A DNA stretch of 64,000 bases from Klebsiella indica (GCF_005860775.1 NZ_VCHQ01000010.1:62001-126000), one strand, 5' to 3'. Counted from the first letter of the stretch, positions 39,992 to 50,260 are shown. Made by a program: numbers and translations. Notes: generated by a model from the letters alone, not told the origin.

Positions 39992-41182
39992 TTACAGCAC
40001 CGCGACAATTGCTTCGCACAGCGGAGCCATGTTGTCTGGGGTCATACCGGCGACATTAATTCGTCCGGACGCGACGGCATAAACCGCGAACTCTTCACGC
40101 AGACGCAGTACCTGCTCTTTGCTCAGACCGCTGAACGAGAACATTCCGTTTTGCTGTGAGATGAAAGAGAAATCACGGCTGGCGCCTTTTTCCTGCAGAG
40201 TATTAACGAACAGCAGACGCATGCGTTGAATACGCTGGCGCATATCGGTCAGTTCCTGCTCCCAGATCGCGCGTAGTGCATCATTGCTGAGAACCGTCGC
40301 CACCACCGATGCGCCGTGGGCCGGTGGGTTAGAATAGTTAGCGCGGATCACGGACTTCATCTGGCTGAAGGCGCGGTCAACGGTTTGCTGATCGCCAGCC
40401 ACTAACGTACAGGCGCCGACGCGCTCGTTGTACAGGCCGAAGTTTTTCGAATAGGAGCTGGCGACCAGCAGTTCTTTATGCAGTGCCGCGAACGCACGCA
40501 GACCTTCAGCATCTTCTTCCAGACCGCGGGCAAATCCCTGATAGGCAAAGTCGAACAGCGGTAGCCAGCCTTTCCCGGCGGAAAGCTGAGCCAACTGCTG
40601 CCACTGTTCCAGCGTCGGATCGATACCAGTTGGGTTATGGCAGCAGCCGTGGAACAGAACGACATCGCCCGCCTGCGCTTCATTCAGGCTCGCCAGCAGC
40701 CCGTCGAAGTCGAGTTGATGGTGGGTTGCATCGTAATAGCTGTATTCGCGAACTTCCAGCCCGGCTGATTCGAACACGCTTTTATGGTTCGGCCAGCTCG
40801 GGTTACTGACCCAAATGCGTTTGGCGTCGGTTTTTTTCGCCAGGAAGTCTGCCGCAACGCGCAAACCACCGGTACCGCCCGGAGTTTGGGCAGTACGAGC
40901 GCGTTTATCATTAATAATCGCGCTTCCTTTGCCAAACAGCAGTTCCTGCGTGCAGCGACCAAATTCAGGAATACCATCAATACCCAAATAATTTTTGGTA
41001 GTTTCATTTTCCAGCAGATATTGTTCTGCTTTTTTCACGCATGTCAGGATCGGTGTCTTACCTGTTTCATCTTTATAAACACCAATTCCAAGGTTAATTT
41101 TTGCCGGGCGGTCATCGGCACGAAATAGATCGGCCAGGCCCAGAATAGGGTCAGCAGGGGCGGCAGTAATGTTCTCAAACAT
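39992..41182 (-). CDS. aspC: AspC, aspartate aminotransferase
   Basis: 396 residues, the E. coli length. It interconverts aspartate/2-oxoglutarate and oxaloacetate/glutamate in the cytoplasm using pyridoxal phosphate. The cofactor lysine is in [15 protein letters not shown] (about residue 246), and the HGCCHNPTG motif near residue 188 holds the asparagine that contacts the ring. It lies downstream of ompF on the same strand but behind the ompF terminator, so it is likely separate. No anomalies. Confidence 0.98.
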   Translation of the reverse strand: MFENITAAPADPILGLADLFRADDRPAKINLGIGVYKDETGKTPILTCVKKAEQYLLENETTKNYLGIDGIPEFGRCTQELLFGKGSAIINDKRARTAQTPGGTGGLRVAADFLAKKTDAKRIWVSNPSWPNHKSVFESAGLEVREYSYYDATHHQLDFDGLLASLNEAQAGDVVLFHGCCHNPTGIDPTLEQWQQLAQLSAGKGWLPLFDFAYQGFARGLEEDAEGLRAFAALHKELLVASSYSKNFGLYNERVGACTLVAGDQQTVDRAFSQMKSVIRANYSNPPAHGASVVATVLSNDALRAIWEQELTDMRQRIQRMRLLFVNTLQEKGASRDFSFISQQNGMFSFSGLSKEQVLRLREEFAVYAVASGRINVAGMTPDNMAPLCEAIVAVL

Positions 41183-41313
41183 GATGAGGTTCCATTGTGA
41201 TAACTGAAGGGAAATCCGCTATCAGGGTAACGGGAGAACTACAAATTGCCAACCGTTTGCGACAAAAAGCGAGAAGGTTTTCGAAAGTTACGATTTTTAT
41301 CTCAGGAATGCAG

Positions 41314-41339
41314 AAAAGCAGGACCGAAGTCCTGCTTTT
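41314..41339 (-). terminator. Intrinsic terminator of ompF
   Basis: On the minus strand AAAAGCAGGA pairs with TCCTGCTTTT around a CTTCGG loop, 31 bases after the ompF stop. Stable loop sequence and T run make it convincing. Confidence 0.87.
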
Positions 41340-41369
41340 TAGGCATATCACGAAGGGGTGTACTGCAGA

Positions 41370-42455
41370 TTAGAACTGGTAAACGATACCCACAGCAGCC
41401 TGGTCGTCGGTTGCAACGCCGGCAGCACGGGTGTAATCGTTGTCGTCCAGCAGGTTAAATTTGTACGCTGCATAGACGTTCATGTTCTTGTTGAAGTAGT
41501 ACCAGCTACCCACTTCGATGTATTTAACCAGGTCAGCATCGCCGCCGGAGAAACCAGTGCGAGAGCGCAGGTCTTTACCTTTAGTCTGTACGTAACCGAT
41601 GGACGGACGCAGACCGAAGTCGAACTGATACTGAACTACAGCTTCTACGTTCTGGGTTTTGTTCGCGAAGTAGGTGTCCTGGTTTTCCGGCGTCATGTTG
41701 TAAGTCTGGGAGTACATGACCGCAGCGTACAGGTTGTTGGCGTCATATTTAGCAGAGGTTGCCCATGCTTCCGCTTTTTTACCCTGGCCGTCAGCTTTCT
41801 GATCGCCGCTACGATTGGAGTTTGCATAGCCAGCGGACAGCGCAACGCCGTTTTCGAATGCGTAGGTTGCCGCGGTGCTGAAGCCGTCGCCGTTCTGTTT
41901 CTGTACATCACGAGTGCTGGCATCATTTTTCCCCTGATACTGCAGGGCGAAGCTCAGACCATCAACCAGACCGAAGAAATCAGAGTTACGGTAGGTTGCC
42001 ACGCCGTTGGTACGGCCAGTCATGAAGTTGTCGGTGTAGTTCCAGCCATCGCCACCCCATTCAACCAGCATATCGGTTGCGGATTCAACATCGTAGATCG
42101 CGCCATAGTTACGGCCGTAGTCGAATGAACCGTATTCACCCGCTTTTAAGCCTGCGAAAGCCAGACGAGTTTTGGTGGTCTGAGAACCTTCAACGTTGGA
42201 CGCATCCATGTTGTATTCCCACTGACCGTAACCGACCAACTGATCGTTGATCTGGGTTTCGCCTTTCAGACCGATACGTGCGTAGGTGGTGTCTTCGCTG
42301 CTGGTGTCGCCGTTGGTAGTCCAAACGTGCTCGCCAACCATTTTTCCGTAAAAGTCCAGTTTGTTACCGTTTTTGTTATAGATTTCTGCAGCGTTAGCTG
42401 CACCGGCAACCAACAAGGCAGGGATTACCGCTGCCAGAATTTTGCGCTTCATCAT
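41370..42455 (-). CDS. ompF: OmpF-type outer membrane porin
   Basis: 361 residues, with a 22-residue signal peptide ([22 protein letters not shown]) before [10 protein letters not shown]. It is a trimeric 16-strand beta-barrel ending in the C-terminal phenylalanine (VGIVYQF) needed for assembly. Its place between aspC and asnS and its leader identify it as ompF. The external loops differ strongly from E. coli OmpF: constriction loop 3 reads [22 protein letters not shown] instead of the PEFGG-containing form, and loops in the second half carry lysine- and asparagine-rich insertions. These changes resemble those in Salmonella OmpF. Control by OmpR and the MicF small RNA is expected from the upstream sequence. 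Confidence 0.95.
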   Translation of the reverse strand: MMKRKILAAVIPALLVAGAANAAEIYNKNGNKLDFYGKMVGEHVWTTNGDTSSEDTTYARIGLKGETQINDQLVGYGQWEYNMDASNVEGSQTTKTRLAFAGLKAGEYGSFDYGRNYGAIYDVESATDMLVEWGGDGWNYTDNFMTGRTNGVATYRNSDFFGLVDGLSFALQYQGKNDASTRDVQKQNGDGFSTAATYAFENGVALSAGYANSNRSGDQKADGQGKKAEAWATSAKYDANNLYAAVMYSQTYNMTPENQDTYFANKTQNVEAVVQYQFDFGLRPSIGYVQTKGKDLRSRTGFSGGDADLVKYIEVGSWYYFNKNMNVYAAYKFNLLDDNDYTRAAGVATDDQAAVGIVYQF

Positions 42456-42475
42456 TATTTATTACCCTCATTTAT
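42437..42475 (-). promoter_or_regulatory. ompF translation start and MicF target region
   Basis: On the minus strand GAGGGTAATAAATAATGATG covers the Shine-Dalgarno, spacer and first codons. It is the same as the E. coli ompF sequence to which the small RNA MicF pairs and blocks ribosome entry. The MicF gene itself is not in the window. Confidence 0.75.
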
Positions 42476-42564
42476 ATTTTTTTATCAACACTTGCCACTG
42501 CCGCCAATAAATTCTGTCAATAAAAATTTACAGAACTATTGATGATAGTTTGGTGTCTGGAGGC

Positions 42565-42690
42565 ATCTTTCCATCCAGAACAACGTTTCGCTACCCTGAA
42601 AATGCTACCAATGTCTAAAATAAGTAACAAGAGGAAATATCATGTAACTAAATGTGTATTTTAGGGAACTTTGTGAACTCAATCAACTTT
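42565..42690 (-). promoter_or_regulatory. ompF promoter with OmpR-binding region
   Basis: The minus strand of 42575-42625 closely follows the E. coli ompF promoter, including GGTAGCATTTTCAGGGTAGC and then GAAACGTTGTTCTGGATGG. Just upstream, TTAGTTACATGATATTT and CTTGTTACTTATTTT (about 42620-42660) resemble the F1-F3 OmpR boxes. By analogy transcription starts near 42565. Confidence 0.7.
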
Positions 42691-42760
42691 CCGTTCCTGT
42701 TTGAAGTGAAAATTACTGCGCTTTATATATCTATATGAATTAATTATGATTAATTTGCCT

Positions 42761-42807
42761 AAAAGAGCATTTGCGCATTTTGCGTCAATATTTTGCTCTT
42801 TTTTTAT
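42761..42807. other. Terminator-like hairpin far upstream of ompF
   Basis: AAAAGAGCA (42761-42769) pairs with TGCTCTTTT (42794-42802), with a 24-base loop and TTTATT after it on the + strand. No + strand gene precedes it. On the minus strand it would end a transcript starting below asnS. Confidence 0.45.
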
Positions 42808-42996
42808 TCAATGTCTGTTTTAGCAATGCGTGCGCTGAGTGGTTAATAAATGAACAAGTTATTCAGTGAGTTTGCTAATTAATGAGCATAAAGTGCGGTT
42901 TTTATCTTCGGTCAGGAACGAAATAGTGCGTAACATTAATGTTAATCCTGATAGTTGATGTTTAGAATTCTTGAGAATTGTTAACGAGAATTGACA

Positions 42997-43021
42997 TAAA
43001 AAAGGCCAGCTCACGCTGGCC
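42997..43021 (-). terminator. Intrinsic terminator of asnS
   Basis: On the minus strand AGGCCAGC and GCTGGCCT pair around a GTGA loop, followed by TTTTTTAT, 24 bases after the asnS stop. Confidence 0.9.
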
Positions 43022-43044
43022 TGGTGCTTATTGCGGGAAAAGGA

Positions 43045-44445
43045 TCAGAATGTCGCGTTACGTGGGGTTCGCGGGAATGGAATCACATCACGTACGTTTT
43101 GCACGCCGGTTACATAAGCGATCAAACGCTCGAAGCCGAGGCCGAATCCTGCGTGCGGTACGGTGCCGTAGCGGCGCAGGTCGCGGTACCACCAGTAGTC
43201 TTCTTTATTCAGCCCCATTTCCGCCATACGGGCATCCAGCACGTCCAGACGCTCTTCGCGCTGGGAGCCGCCGATGATTTCGCCAATACCCGGCGCCAGC
43301 ACGTCCATTGCGGCGACGGTTTTGCCGTCTTCATTAAGGCGCATATAGAACGCCTTAATCTCTTTAGGGTAGTTTTTCACCACTACCGGCGCTTTAAAAT
43401 GTTCTTCCGCAAGATAACGTTCATGCTCAGAAGAGAGATCGACGCCCCAGTACACCGGGTTTTCAAACGGCTTACCGCAGTTCTCCAGAATACTCACCGC
43501 ATCAGTGTAATCCACCTGCGCGAAATCAGCGGAAACGAAACGCTGCAGACGGTCGATAGCGTCTTTATCGACACGCTCGGCAAAGAACTGCATGTCATCC
43601 GCACGCTCTTCCAGTACCGCCTTAAAGACATACTTCAGCATCGCTTCCGCCAGGCGGGCGTTGTCTTCCAGATCGGCGAAGGCCACTTCCGGCTCCAGCA
43701 TCCAGAATTCTGCAAGATGGCGGCTGGTATTGGAGTTTTCGGCACGGAAAGTCGGGCCGAAAGTGTAGATTTTCGACAGCGCACAGGCGTAGGTTTCGCC
43801 GTTTAACTGGCCTGAAACGGTGAGGAATGACTCTTTACCAAAGAAATCTTTATCGAAATCGACTTTGCCCTGGTCATTGCGCGGCAGGTTTTCCAGATCC
43901 AGCGTCGAAACGCGGAACATTTCCCCTGCGCCTTCGGTGTCGGAGGCCGTAATCAACGGGGTGGAGACCCAGAAAAAACCTTGCTCATCAAAGAAACGAT
44001 GCAGCGCCTGCGCCAGCGTATGGCGAACGCGCGCCACTGCGCCAATCAGGTTGGTGCGCGGGCGCAGGTGGGCGACCTCACGCAGGTACTCAATGCTGTG
44101 GCGTTTCGCCGCCATCGGATAGGTATCCGGGTCTTCCACCCAGCCAGCGACGTCAACATGGCTGGCCTGAATTTCAAAGCGCTGGCCCTGACCCTGAGAT
44201 GCCACCACTTTACCCGTCACAATCACCGAGCAACCGGTGGTCAGGCGCAGCACTTCTTCTTTGTAATTGGGAAGAGAATTACTAATAACGGCCTGTACAG
44301 GATCAAAGCAGGAACCGTCATAGACGGCGAGGAATGAAAAGCCAGCTTTAGAATCTCGGCGGGTACGCACCCATCCGCGCACGGTGACTTCGCTGTCAAC
44401 GGCAACGCGGCCCTGGAGTACGTCGGCTACAGGCACAACGCTCAT
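43045..44445 (-). CDS. asnS: AsnS, asparaginyl-tRNA synthetase
   Basis: 466 residues, the E. coli length. It is a class IIb synthetase charging tRNA-Asn. An N-terminal OB-fold anticodon-binding domain occupies about residues 1-110 ([20 protein letters not shown]), followed by the catalytic core with class II motif 2 ([21 protein letters not shown]) near 220 and motif 3 ([15 protein letters not shown]) near 440. Preceded by AGAGAG as ribosome site. Transcribed alone toward ompF with its own terminator. Confidence 0.98.
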   Translation of the reverse strand: MSVVPVADVLQGRVAVDSEVTVRGWVRTRRDSKAGFSFLAVYDGSCFDPVQAVISNSLPNYKEEVLRLTTGCSVIVTGKVVASQGQGQRFEIQASHVDVAGWVEDPDTYPMAAKRHSIEYLREVAHLRPRTNLIGAVARVRHTLAQALHRFFDEQGFFWVSTPLITASDTEGAGEMFRVSTLDLENLPRNDQGKVDFDKDFFGKESFLTVSGQLNGETYACALSKIYTFGPTFRAENSNTSRHLAEFWMLEPEVAFADLEDNARLAEAMLKYVFKAVLEERADDMQFFAERVDKDAIDRLQRFVSADFAQVDYTDAVSILENCGKPFENPVYWGVDLSSEHERYLAEEHFKAPVVVKNYPKEIKAFYMRLNEDGKTVAAMDVLAPGIGEIIGGSQREERLDVLDARMAEMGLNKEDYWWYRDLRRYGTVPHAGFGLGFERLIAYVTGVQNVRDVIPFPRTPRNATF

Positions 44446-44848
44446 AATAGTCTCTCTTTTTAGTCCAATAGAAAAATCTGTAACCCCTTTTAGCGGGGGA
44501 TATCTATGTTACCTGCCATCTTCCATCAGACAAGCAGAATTCGTATGAAGAGGGGGTGTTTCAGCAATAAAAGTGGCGAGAGTGCCCGTTTTCCCCTGAG
44601 GGTATCGAAGAAAGCGATGTCGGGCCTGTCCCATTAGAATGGTTTCACGAGCCATTTTACCCCGGACTGTACCCGAAAAAACGCGTTGCGTGTTGAACGC
44701 ACTTCCATGTGGCCTGAAGCACATAATCCTTACGTACTGCGTGTCCGCTTTGCTTTCCGCGCACAGGCGGTGCGCAAACTGGCGATGCCAGCTACGGCTG
44801 TTGGGACAGAGGCTTAATCATCACCGTCATCTCTTTCCTGACGCTGCC
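44446..44848 (-). other. asnS-pncB intergenic region
   Basis: 403 bases between two leftward genes. Short frames on both strands (for instance 44509-44724 minus) show no family resemblance and no good ribosome sites, so I do not call them. A promoter for asnS is expected just upstream of 44445. I see no clear terminator for pncB. Confidence 0.5.
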
Positions 44849-46051
44849 CTAGCTGGCTTTTTTAACTGGCGGCAGATCAAAGGCTTTTCGCAGGGCGCGA
44901 ACGAACGCTTTATCGTGGCAGATGGTTTTCCCCGGACTGTCAGACAGCTTCGCCACAGGTTTTCCATTGCACTCCACCAGCTTGATGACGATATTGAGCG
45001 GCTTAACCTGCGGGATATCGCAGGTTAAACGGGTCCCGATACCGAAGCTCAGATTCACCCGCGAAGAAAAGTGGCGATACAGATCGACCGCCTTCGTCAG
45101 ATCGAGATTATCGGAAAACACCAGAACCTTGCTTAACGGGTCGATACCCAGTTTTTTGTAGTGGGCGATAGCCTTCTCGCCCCATTCCACCGGGTCGCCG
45201 GAATCGTGGCGCAGCCCCTGATAACGGGTGGCAAATTCCGGGCCAAAATCACGCAGGAAGGCATCCATTGTAATGCAGTCGGTCAGCGCGATGCCTAACT
45301 GATCAGGATACTCTTCCAGCCAGGCGGCGAGAGCCGCGCGCTGACTGCCTGCCAGGCTCGGACTGATCTGCTGATGCGCCTGGAACCATTCGTGCGCCTG
45401 GGTTCCCATTGGCGTCAGATTCAGGCGACGCGCAAGGTCGTAGTTGCTGGTGCCGGTGAACCACGGCTCCTGCTGGAGGCGTTTTACAATGGTCTGCTGC
45501 ACGTCACGCGAGAAGCGGCGACGGGTGCCGAAATCCATCAAACGGAAGCGAGACATATCTATATCAGCCGTAAGACGGTTGAAATCGGCCAGCTTATGCT
45601 CAAGGGTCTCCAGCGCTAGATCAACGTGGATTTCTGGCGAACGATAGTGATGCACCAGCTCGCTAATCATGGCCAGCAGCGGGACTTCCCACATGATGAC
45701 TTCGCGCCAGGGGCCGGAAAGGCGAATGTTAAGCTTGCCGTTGTCATTACTGACGGATACCTGGCGCGGGTCGTAGCGGAAGTCGCGCAGCCAGTCGAGA
45801 TAGTCACGCGAAAAGAAGGGCAGGCACGATAGCCAGTGATATTCATCGTCCTGTAGCTTCAGGTCGTGCATCGTCTCAACCTGGTTGCGAATCGCATCGG
45901 CATAGATGCCGAGTAAATCATCCCCACGGCAACGGAACTCCGCCGCAACCTGTACATTATGGTAGCGGTGGAAGACAGCCTGTTGCATATGCAGCTTGTA
46001 GGCATCCGTATCAAGCAGCGAGTGCAATACAGGAGAAGTGAATTGGGTCAT
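44849..46051 (-). CDS. pncB: PncB, nicotinate phosphoribosyltransferase
   Basis: 400 residues from the ATG at 46051 ([19 protein letters not shown]), as in E. coli; five more open codons upstream are not used. PncB joins nicotinate to phosphoribosyl pyrophosphate, using ATP, in NAD salvage. The autophosphorylated histidine lies in [14 protein letters not shown] (about residue 219-230). The phosphoribosyl-binding stretch [23 protein letters not shown] is conserved. In E. coli pncB is repressed by NadR; I found only a half-match to a NadR box (TGTTTA at 46285) and cannot confirm it. Confidence 0.97.
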   Translation of the reverse strand: MTQFTSPVLHSLLDTDAYKLHMQQAVFHRYHNVQVAAEFRCRGDDLLGIYADAIRNQVETMHDLKLQDDEYHWLSCLPFFSRDYLDWLRDFRYDPRQVSVSNDNGKLNIRLSGPWREVIMWEVPLLAMISELVHHYRSPEIHVDLALETLEHKLADFNRLTADIDMSRFRLMDFGTRRRFSRDVQQTIVKRLQQEPWFTGTSNYDLARRLNLTPMGTQAHEWFQAHQQISPSLAGSQRAALAAWLEEYPDQLGIALTDCITMDAFLRDFGPEFATRYQGLRHDSGDPVEWGEKAIAHYKKLGIDPLSKVLVFSDNLDLTKAVDLYRHFSSRVNLSFGIGTRLTCDIPQVKPLNIVIKLVECNGKPVAKLSDSPGKTICHDKAFVRALRKAFDLPPVKKAS

Positions 46052-46380
46052 GGTGCGCAGTAGCATCCTCTCACTGGAGCGTTTCCATCAAAACCAAAGC
46101 GGTAAAAAAGGAGGCGGAGTATACCTGTATTACCCGACTCTGTCCCGCGGCGACGGTCGATAGCGACGCTGACGGTCATTTGCGAGGTCTAGTTTAATAT
46201 ATTGAACACGGATAACACCACAAGCTTTGCGTCGGGTCGAGTGCATTTCGTGCCACTAATGTTATCAGAATGTGGCGATTTTCATGTTTAGCATTGAAAA
46301 GATGAAGATTCTGCATAGCGAGAATTGCGCAACAGGAATAGACTGGGTCGACACTTTACAGGAGATGCGAAAGGTTTTTT
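46052..46380. other. Divergent pncB-pepN promoter region
   Basis: 329 bases holding promoters for both divergent genes. TGTTTAGCATTG at 46285-46296 resembles one half of a NadR site but the second half is poor, and it lies nearer to pepN. No gene is visible. Confidence 0.5.
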
Positions 46381-48996
46381 ATGACACAACAGCCCCAAGC
46401 CAAATACCGCCACGACTATCGTGCGCCGGAGTATCTGATTAGCGATATCGATTTGACCTTTGACCTGGATGCCGCAAAAACCATTGTTACGGCTGAGAGC
46501 AAGGTCTCACGCCATGCGGCTACGTCTGATGTGCCATTGCGTCTTGATGGCGAAGACCTGACGTTAATTTCTCTGCGGATTGATGGTCAAGCGTGGAGTG
46601 ACTATAAAGAAGAAAATAACCATCTGGTCATTAGCGGATTGCCGGAACATTTCACTCTGACTATTGTTAATGAGATTAGCCCGGCGGCCAATACCGCGTT
46701 GGAAGGGCTGTATCAGTCAGGCGAAGCGCTGTGTACGCAGTGTGAAGCGGAAGGTTTCCGCCATATTACCTGGTATCTGGACCGCCCGGATGTTCTGGCG
46801 CGCTTCACCACTAAAATCATTGCCGATAAAGCCAAATATCCGTTCCTGCTCTCTAATGGCAACCGTGTGGCGCAGGGGGAACTGGAGGGGGGCCGCCACT
46901 GGATCCAGTGGCAGGATCCGTTCCCTAAACCGTGCTATCTGTTTGCGCTGGTGGCCGGTGATTTCGACGTCCTGCGCGACACATTCATCACTCGCTCAGG
47001 GCGTGAAGTGGCGCTGGAGCTGTACGTTGACCGCGGCAACCTTGACCGTGCGCCGTGGGCAATGACCTCGCTGCAAAATTCGATGAAGTGGGACGAAACG
47101 CGCTTTGGTCTCGAATATGATCTCGACATCTATATGATCGTCGCCGTTGACTTCTTCAACATGGGGGCGATGGAGAATAAAGGCCTTAACGTCTTTAACT
47201 CTAAATATGTACTGGCGCGTACCGATACCGCAACCGATAAAGACTACCTTGATATCGAGCGCGTTATTGGACATGAATATTTTCATAACTGGACAGGTAA
47301 CCGCGTCACCTGCCGCGACTGGTTCCAGCTCAGCCTGAAAGAAGGTCTGACCGTTTTCCGCGATCAGGAATTTAGTTCCGATCTCGGCTCACGGGCGGTC
47401 AACCGCATCAACAATGTGCGTACTATGCGCGGCCTGCAGTTCGCCGAAGACGCCAGCCCGATGGCGCATCCGATTCGCCCGGAGAAGGTCATCGAAATGA
47501 ACAACTTCTACACCCTGACGGTGTATGAGAAGGGGGCGGAAGTGATCCGTATGTTGCATACCCTGCTGGGAGAAGAGAATTTCCAGAAAGGGATGCAGCT
47601 CTATTTTGAACGCCACGACGGTAGCGCCGCCACCTGCGACGATTTTGTCCAGGCGATGGAGGATGCCTCTAACGTCGACCTGTCCCACTTCCGTCGCTGG
47701 TACAGCCAGTCCGGTACGCCGATTGTCACCGTGCATGACGACTATAACCCGGAAACGGAACAGTACACGCTGACCATCAGCCAGCGTACTTTGCCGACTG
47801 CGGAACAGCCGGAGAAGTTGCCGCTGCACATCCCGTTCGATATTGAGCTGTACGATAACGAAGGCAACGTGATTCCGTTGCAGAAGGGCGGTCATCCGGT
47901 GCATCAGGTGCTGAATGTGACCCAGGCGGAGCAGACCTTTGTTTTTGACAATGTCTACTTCCAGCCGGTACCGGCGTTGCTTTGCGAATTCTCCGCGCCG
48001 GTGAAACTGGAATATAAGTGGAGCGATCAGCAACTCACCTTCCTGATGCGTCACGCCCGTAACGATTTTTCTCGCTGGGATGCGGCGCAGAGCCTGCTGG
48101 CGACCTACATCAAGCTCAACGTCAACCGTCACCAGCAGGGACAACCGCTGTCGCTGCCGATCCATGTTGCCGATGCGTTCCGCGCAATACTGCTGGATGA
48201 GACGATTGATCCGGCACTGGCAGCCGAGATCCTGACTCTGCCTTCAGCCAATGAAATCGCGGAACTGTTCGAGATTATCGATCCGATCGCTATCGCCGCA
48301 GTACGTGACGCGCTCACTCGTACACTGGCGAACGAACTGGCCGACGAGTTCCTGGTGGTGTACAACGCCAACAAACTTGCCAGCTATCGCGTGGAACATG
48401 CCGACATCGGTAAGCGTTCTCTACGTAACACCTGCCTGCGCTATCTGGCATTTGGTGATGCGGAACTGGCGGATAAACTGGTGCGCGCACAATATCATCA
48501 TGCTGATAATATGACAGATGCGCTGGTGGCGTTGGGGGCTGCCGTGGCGGCACAACTGCCGTGTCGTGATGCACTGATGCAGGAATATGACGATAAATGG
48601 CATCAGGACGGTCTGGTCATGGATAAATGGTTTATCCTGCAGTCCACCAGCCCGGCAGAGAATGTGCTGGAGGTGGTACGCGGTTTGCTGAATCATCGAT
48701 CGTTCAGCATGAGTAACCCGAACCGTGTCCGTTCCCTGATTGGCGCTTTTGCCAGCAGTAACCCGTCGGCATTCCATGCTGAAGACGGTAGCGGTTATCA
48801 GTTCCTGGTGGAGATGCTGACCGAACTGAACAGCCGTAACCCGCAGGTCGCTTCGCGTCTGATTGAGCCGCTGATTCGTCTGAAACGCTATGATGAGAAG
48901 CGGCAGGCGCTGATGCGTGCGGCGCTGGAGCAACTGAAGGGGCTGGAGAATCTCTCCGGCGATCTGTTCGAGAAAATCAGTAAAGCGCTGGCGTAA
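46381..48996 (+). CDS. pepN: PepN, aminopeptidase N
   Basis: 871 residues, one more than E. coli. PepN is an M1 zinc aminopeptidase and the main broad-specificity aminopeptidase of the cytoplasm. The exopeptidase motif GAMENKGLN (near 261) binds the free amino end. The zinc site HEYFHNW follows near 297, with the third ligand glutamate in LKEGLTVFRDQEF. The C-terminal helical domain is complete. It is divergent from pncB. In E. coli K-12 the ssuEADCB sulfonate genes come next; here a REP-like repeat and then pyrD follow. Confidence 0.98.
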   Translation: MTQQPQAKYRHDYRAPEYLISDIDLTFDLDAAKTIVTAESKVSRHAATSDVPLRLDGEDLTLISLRIDGQAWSDYKEENNHLVISGLPEHFTLTIVNEISPAANTALEGLYQSGEALCTQCEAEGFRHITWYLDRPDVLARFTTKIIADKAKYPFLLSNGNRVAQGELEGGRHWIQWQDPFPKPCYLFALVAGDFDVLRDTFITRSGREVALELYVDRGNLDRAPWAMTSLQNSMKWDETRFGLEYDLDIYMIVAVDFFNMGAMENKGLNVFNSKYVLARTDTATDKDYLDIERVIGHEYFHNWTGNRVTCRDWFQLSLKEGLTVFRDQEFSSDLGSRAVNRINNVRTMRGLQFAEDASPMAHPIRPEKVIEMNNFYTLTVYEKGAEVIRMLHTLLGEENFQKGMQLYFERHDGSAATCDDFVQAMEDASNVDLSHFRRWYSQSGTPIVTVHDDYNPETEQYTLTISQRTLPTAEQPEKLPLHIPFDIELYDNEGNVIPLQKGGHPVHQVLNVTQAEQTFVFDNVYFQPVPALLCEFSAPVKLEYKWSDQQLTFLMRHARNDFSRWDAAQSLLATYIKLNVNRHQQGQPLSLPIHVADAFRAILLDETIDPALAAEILTLPSANEIAELFEIIDPIAIAAVRDALTRTLANELADEFLVVYNANKLASYRVEHADIGKRSLRNTCLRYLAFGDAELADKLVRAQYHHADNMTDALVALGAAVAAQLPCRDALMQEYDDKWHQDGLVMDKWFILQSTSPAENVLEVVRGLLNHRSFSMSNPNRVRSLIGAFASSNPSAFHAEDGSGYQFLVEMLTELNSRNPQVASRLIEPLIRLKRYDEKRQALMRAALEQLKGLENLSGDLFEKISKALA

Positions 48997-49009
48997 GGCT
49001 GGGGTAATT

Positions 49010-49040
49010 CCCGGATAAGGCGTCACTGGCCTTATCCGGG
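49010..49040. repeat. REP/PU-type palindromic repeat after pepN
   Basis: CCCGGATAAGGC (49010-49021) and GCCTTATCCGGG (49029-49040) form a perfect 12-bp stem with a 7-base loop, with the core sequence of enterobacterial REP elements. A single copy stands 13 bases after the pepN stop, and can protect the message 3' end. Confidence 0.8.
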
Positions 49041-49115
49041 CGGTTAAACGGTAATTCCGTCAGTGTCGCGCCAGCAGCGCCTGAGTGCGTTTTGCTGGTG
49101 TCACACGAGTGGTAA

Positions 49116-49131
49116 AAGTAAACGTTTGCGT
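49116..49131 (+). promoter_or_regulatory. PurR operator of pyrD
   Basis: AAGTAAACGTTTGCGT fits the PurR site ACGCAAACGTTTGCGT I recall in all but two or three positions in the left half. It is about 110 bases before the pyrD start, where PurR repression is known in E. coli. Confidence 0.7.
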
Positions 49132-49183
49132 CAGACCGGTGATTTTTTGTCACAGGTCAATTCCCTTTCCGCGATGGATAGCA

Positions 49184-49227
49184 CATAATACGCCCCCGGT
49201 TTGCACACCGGGAATCCAGGAGAGTTC
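49184..49227 (+). promoter_or_regulatory. pyrD transcription start and pyrimidine-responsive leader hairpin
   Basis: CATAAT (49184-49189) is a likely -10 element. The leader then contains CCCGGT (49195-49200) paired with ACCGGG (49207-49212), just ahead of the AGGAGAG ribosome site. In E. coli and Salmonella pyrD, transcripts starting at the C residues (high CTP) fold this hairpin and are poorly translated, while those starting at G do not. The sequence needed for that switch is intact. Confidence 0.75.
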
Positions 49228-50238
49228 ATGTACTACCCCTTCGTTCGTAAAGCCCTTTTTCAGCTCGATCCTGAGCGCGCTCATGAAGTGACCTTTCAAC
49301 AATTACGCCGTATTACGGGAACCCCACTGGAAATGTTGGTGCGGCAAAAAGTGCCTGCAAAGCCGGTGACCTGTATGGGACTCAAATTTAAGAACCCGCT
49401 GGGTCTGGCTGCCGGGCTGGATAAAAATGGCGAGTGTATTGATGCGCTCGGAGCAATGGGTTTTGGTTCAATCGAAATTGGTACCGTGACGCCGCGCCCG
49501 CAGCCGGGTAACGATAAGCCAAGGATCTTCCGTCTGGTCGATGCCGAAGGTTTGATCAACCGCATGGGCTTTAATAACCACGGGGTTGATAACCTGGTTG
49601 AGAACGTAAAAAAGGCGCATTTTGATGGCGTTCTGGGAATTAATATCGGTAAAAATAAAGATACCCCGGTTGAGCAAGGCAAAGATGATTATCTGATATG
49701 TATGGAAAAAATCTATGCTTACGCCGGATATATTGCCATTAATATCTCCTCGCCGAATACGCCAGGCCTGCGCACTTTACAATACGGCGATGCGCTGGAT
49801 GATTTGCTTTCGGCGATTAAAAATAAGCAATGTGAGCTGCAGGAGAAGCATCAGAAATATGTCCCGGTGGCGGTAAAGATCGCGCCGGATCTTTCCACCG
49901 AAGAATTGATCCAGGTTGCCGACAGTTTAGTCCGGCATAATATTGATGGTGTGATTGCCACCAATACCACATTGGATCGATCGCTGGTTCAGGGTATGAA
50001 ACATTGCGATGAAACCGGTGGACTTAGTGGACGTCCTTTGCAATTGAAGAGTACCGAAATTATTCGCCTGCTGTCTGCGGAATTAAATGGCCGCCTGCCA
50101 ATTATTGGCGTTGGTGGTATTGATTCAGTGATTGCGGCACGGGAAAAGATAGCTGCTGGCGCGACGCTGCTGCAGATTTATTCCGGATTCATTTTTAAAG
50201 GCCCGCCGCTGATTAAAGAAATTGTTACTCATATCTAA
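49228..50238 (+). CDS. pyrD: PyrD, dihydroorotate dehydrogenase (quinone)
   Basis: 336 residues from the ATG at 49228 ([20 protein letters not shown]), the E. coli start; AGGAGAG precedes it. A class 2, membrane-associated FMN enzyme that oxidises dihydroorotate with ubiquinone in pyrimidine synthesis. The N-terminal helices (about 1-35) bind the membrane. The catalytic serine is in NISSPNTPG (near residue 175), and FMN phosphate contacts are in GVGGIDS and YSGFIFKG. Controlled by PurR and by a start-site-dependent leader hairpin, both visible upstream. Followed by a terminator. Confidence 0.98.
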   Translation: MYYPFVRKALFQLDPERAHEVTFQQLRRITGTPLEMLVRQKVPAKPVTCMGLKFKNPLGLAAGLDKNGECIDALGAMGFGSIEIGTVTPRPQPGNDKPRIFRLVDAEGLINRMGFNNHGVDNLVENVKKAHFDGVLGINIGKNKDTPVEQGKDDYLICMEKIYAYAGYIAINISSPNTPGLRTLQYGDALDDLLSAIKNKQCELQEKHQKYVPVAVKIAPDLSTEELIQVADSLVRHNIDGVIATNTTLDRSLVQGMKHCDETGGLSGRPLQLKSTEIIRLLSAELNGRLPIIGVGGIDSVIAAREKIAAGATLLQIYSGFIFKGPPLIKEIVTHI

Positions 50239-50260
50239 TCTTTTCTTCTACTGATACTTC

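Larger units (their letters stand above)
42456..43044 (-). other. asnS-ompF intergenic region
   Basis: 589 bases without a gene. From ompF outwards they hold a leader of about 110 bases, the ompF promoter with OmpR-type boxes (42565-42690), an AT-rich upstream part with a terminator-like hairpin (42761-42807) of unknown use, and the asnS terminator (42997-43021). The long AT-rich region corresponds to the E. coli region with an upstream OmpR site and IHF binding. Confidence 0.7.

Noticed and set aside
41358-42128. 256-codon + strand frame inside ompF
   Set aside because: Antisense shadow of a highly expressed gene; no domain recognisable.
43024-43806. 260-codon + strand frame inside asnS
   Set aside because: Antisense to asnS, whose class II motifs are complete.
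44509-44724. Possible small gene between asnS and pncB (minus, 71 codons)
   Set aside because: No ribosome site, no recognisable protein, and in the asnS promoter area.
46285-46302. NadR box upstream of pncB
   Set aside because: Only one half-site (TGTTTA) fits and it lies far from pncB and nearer pepN.
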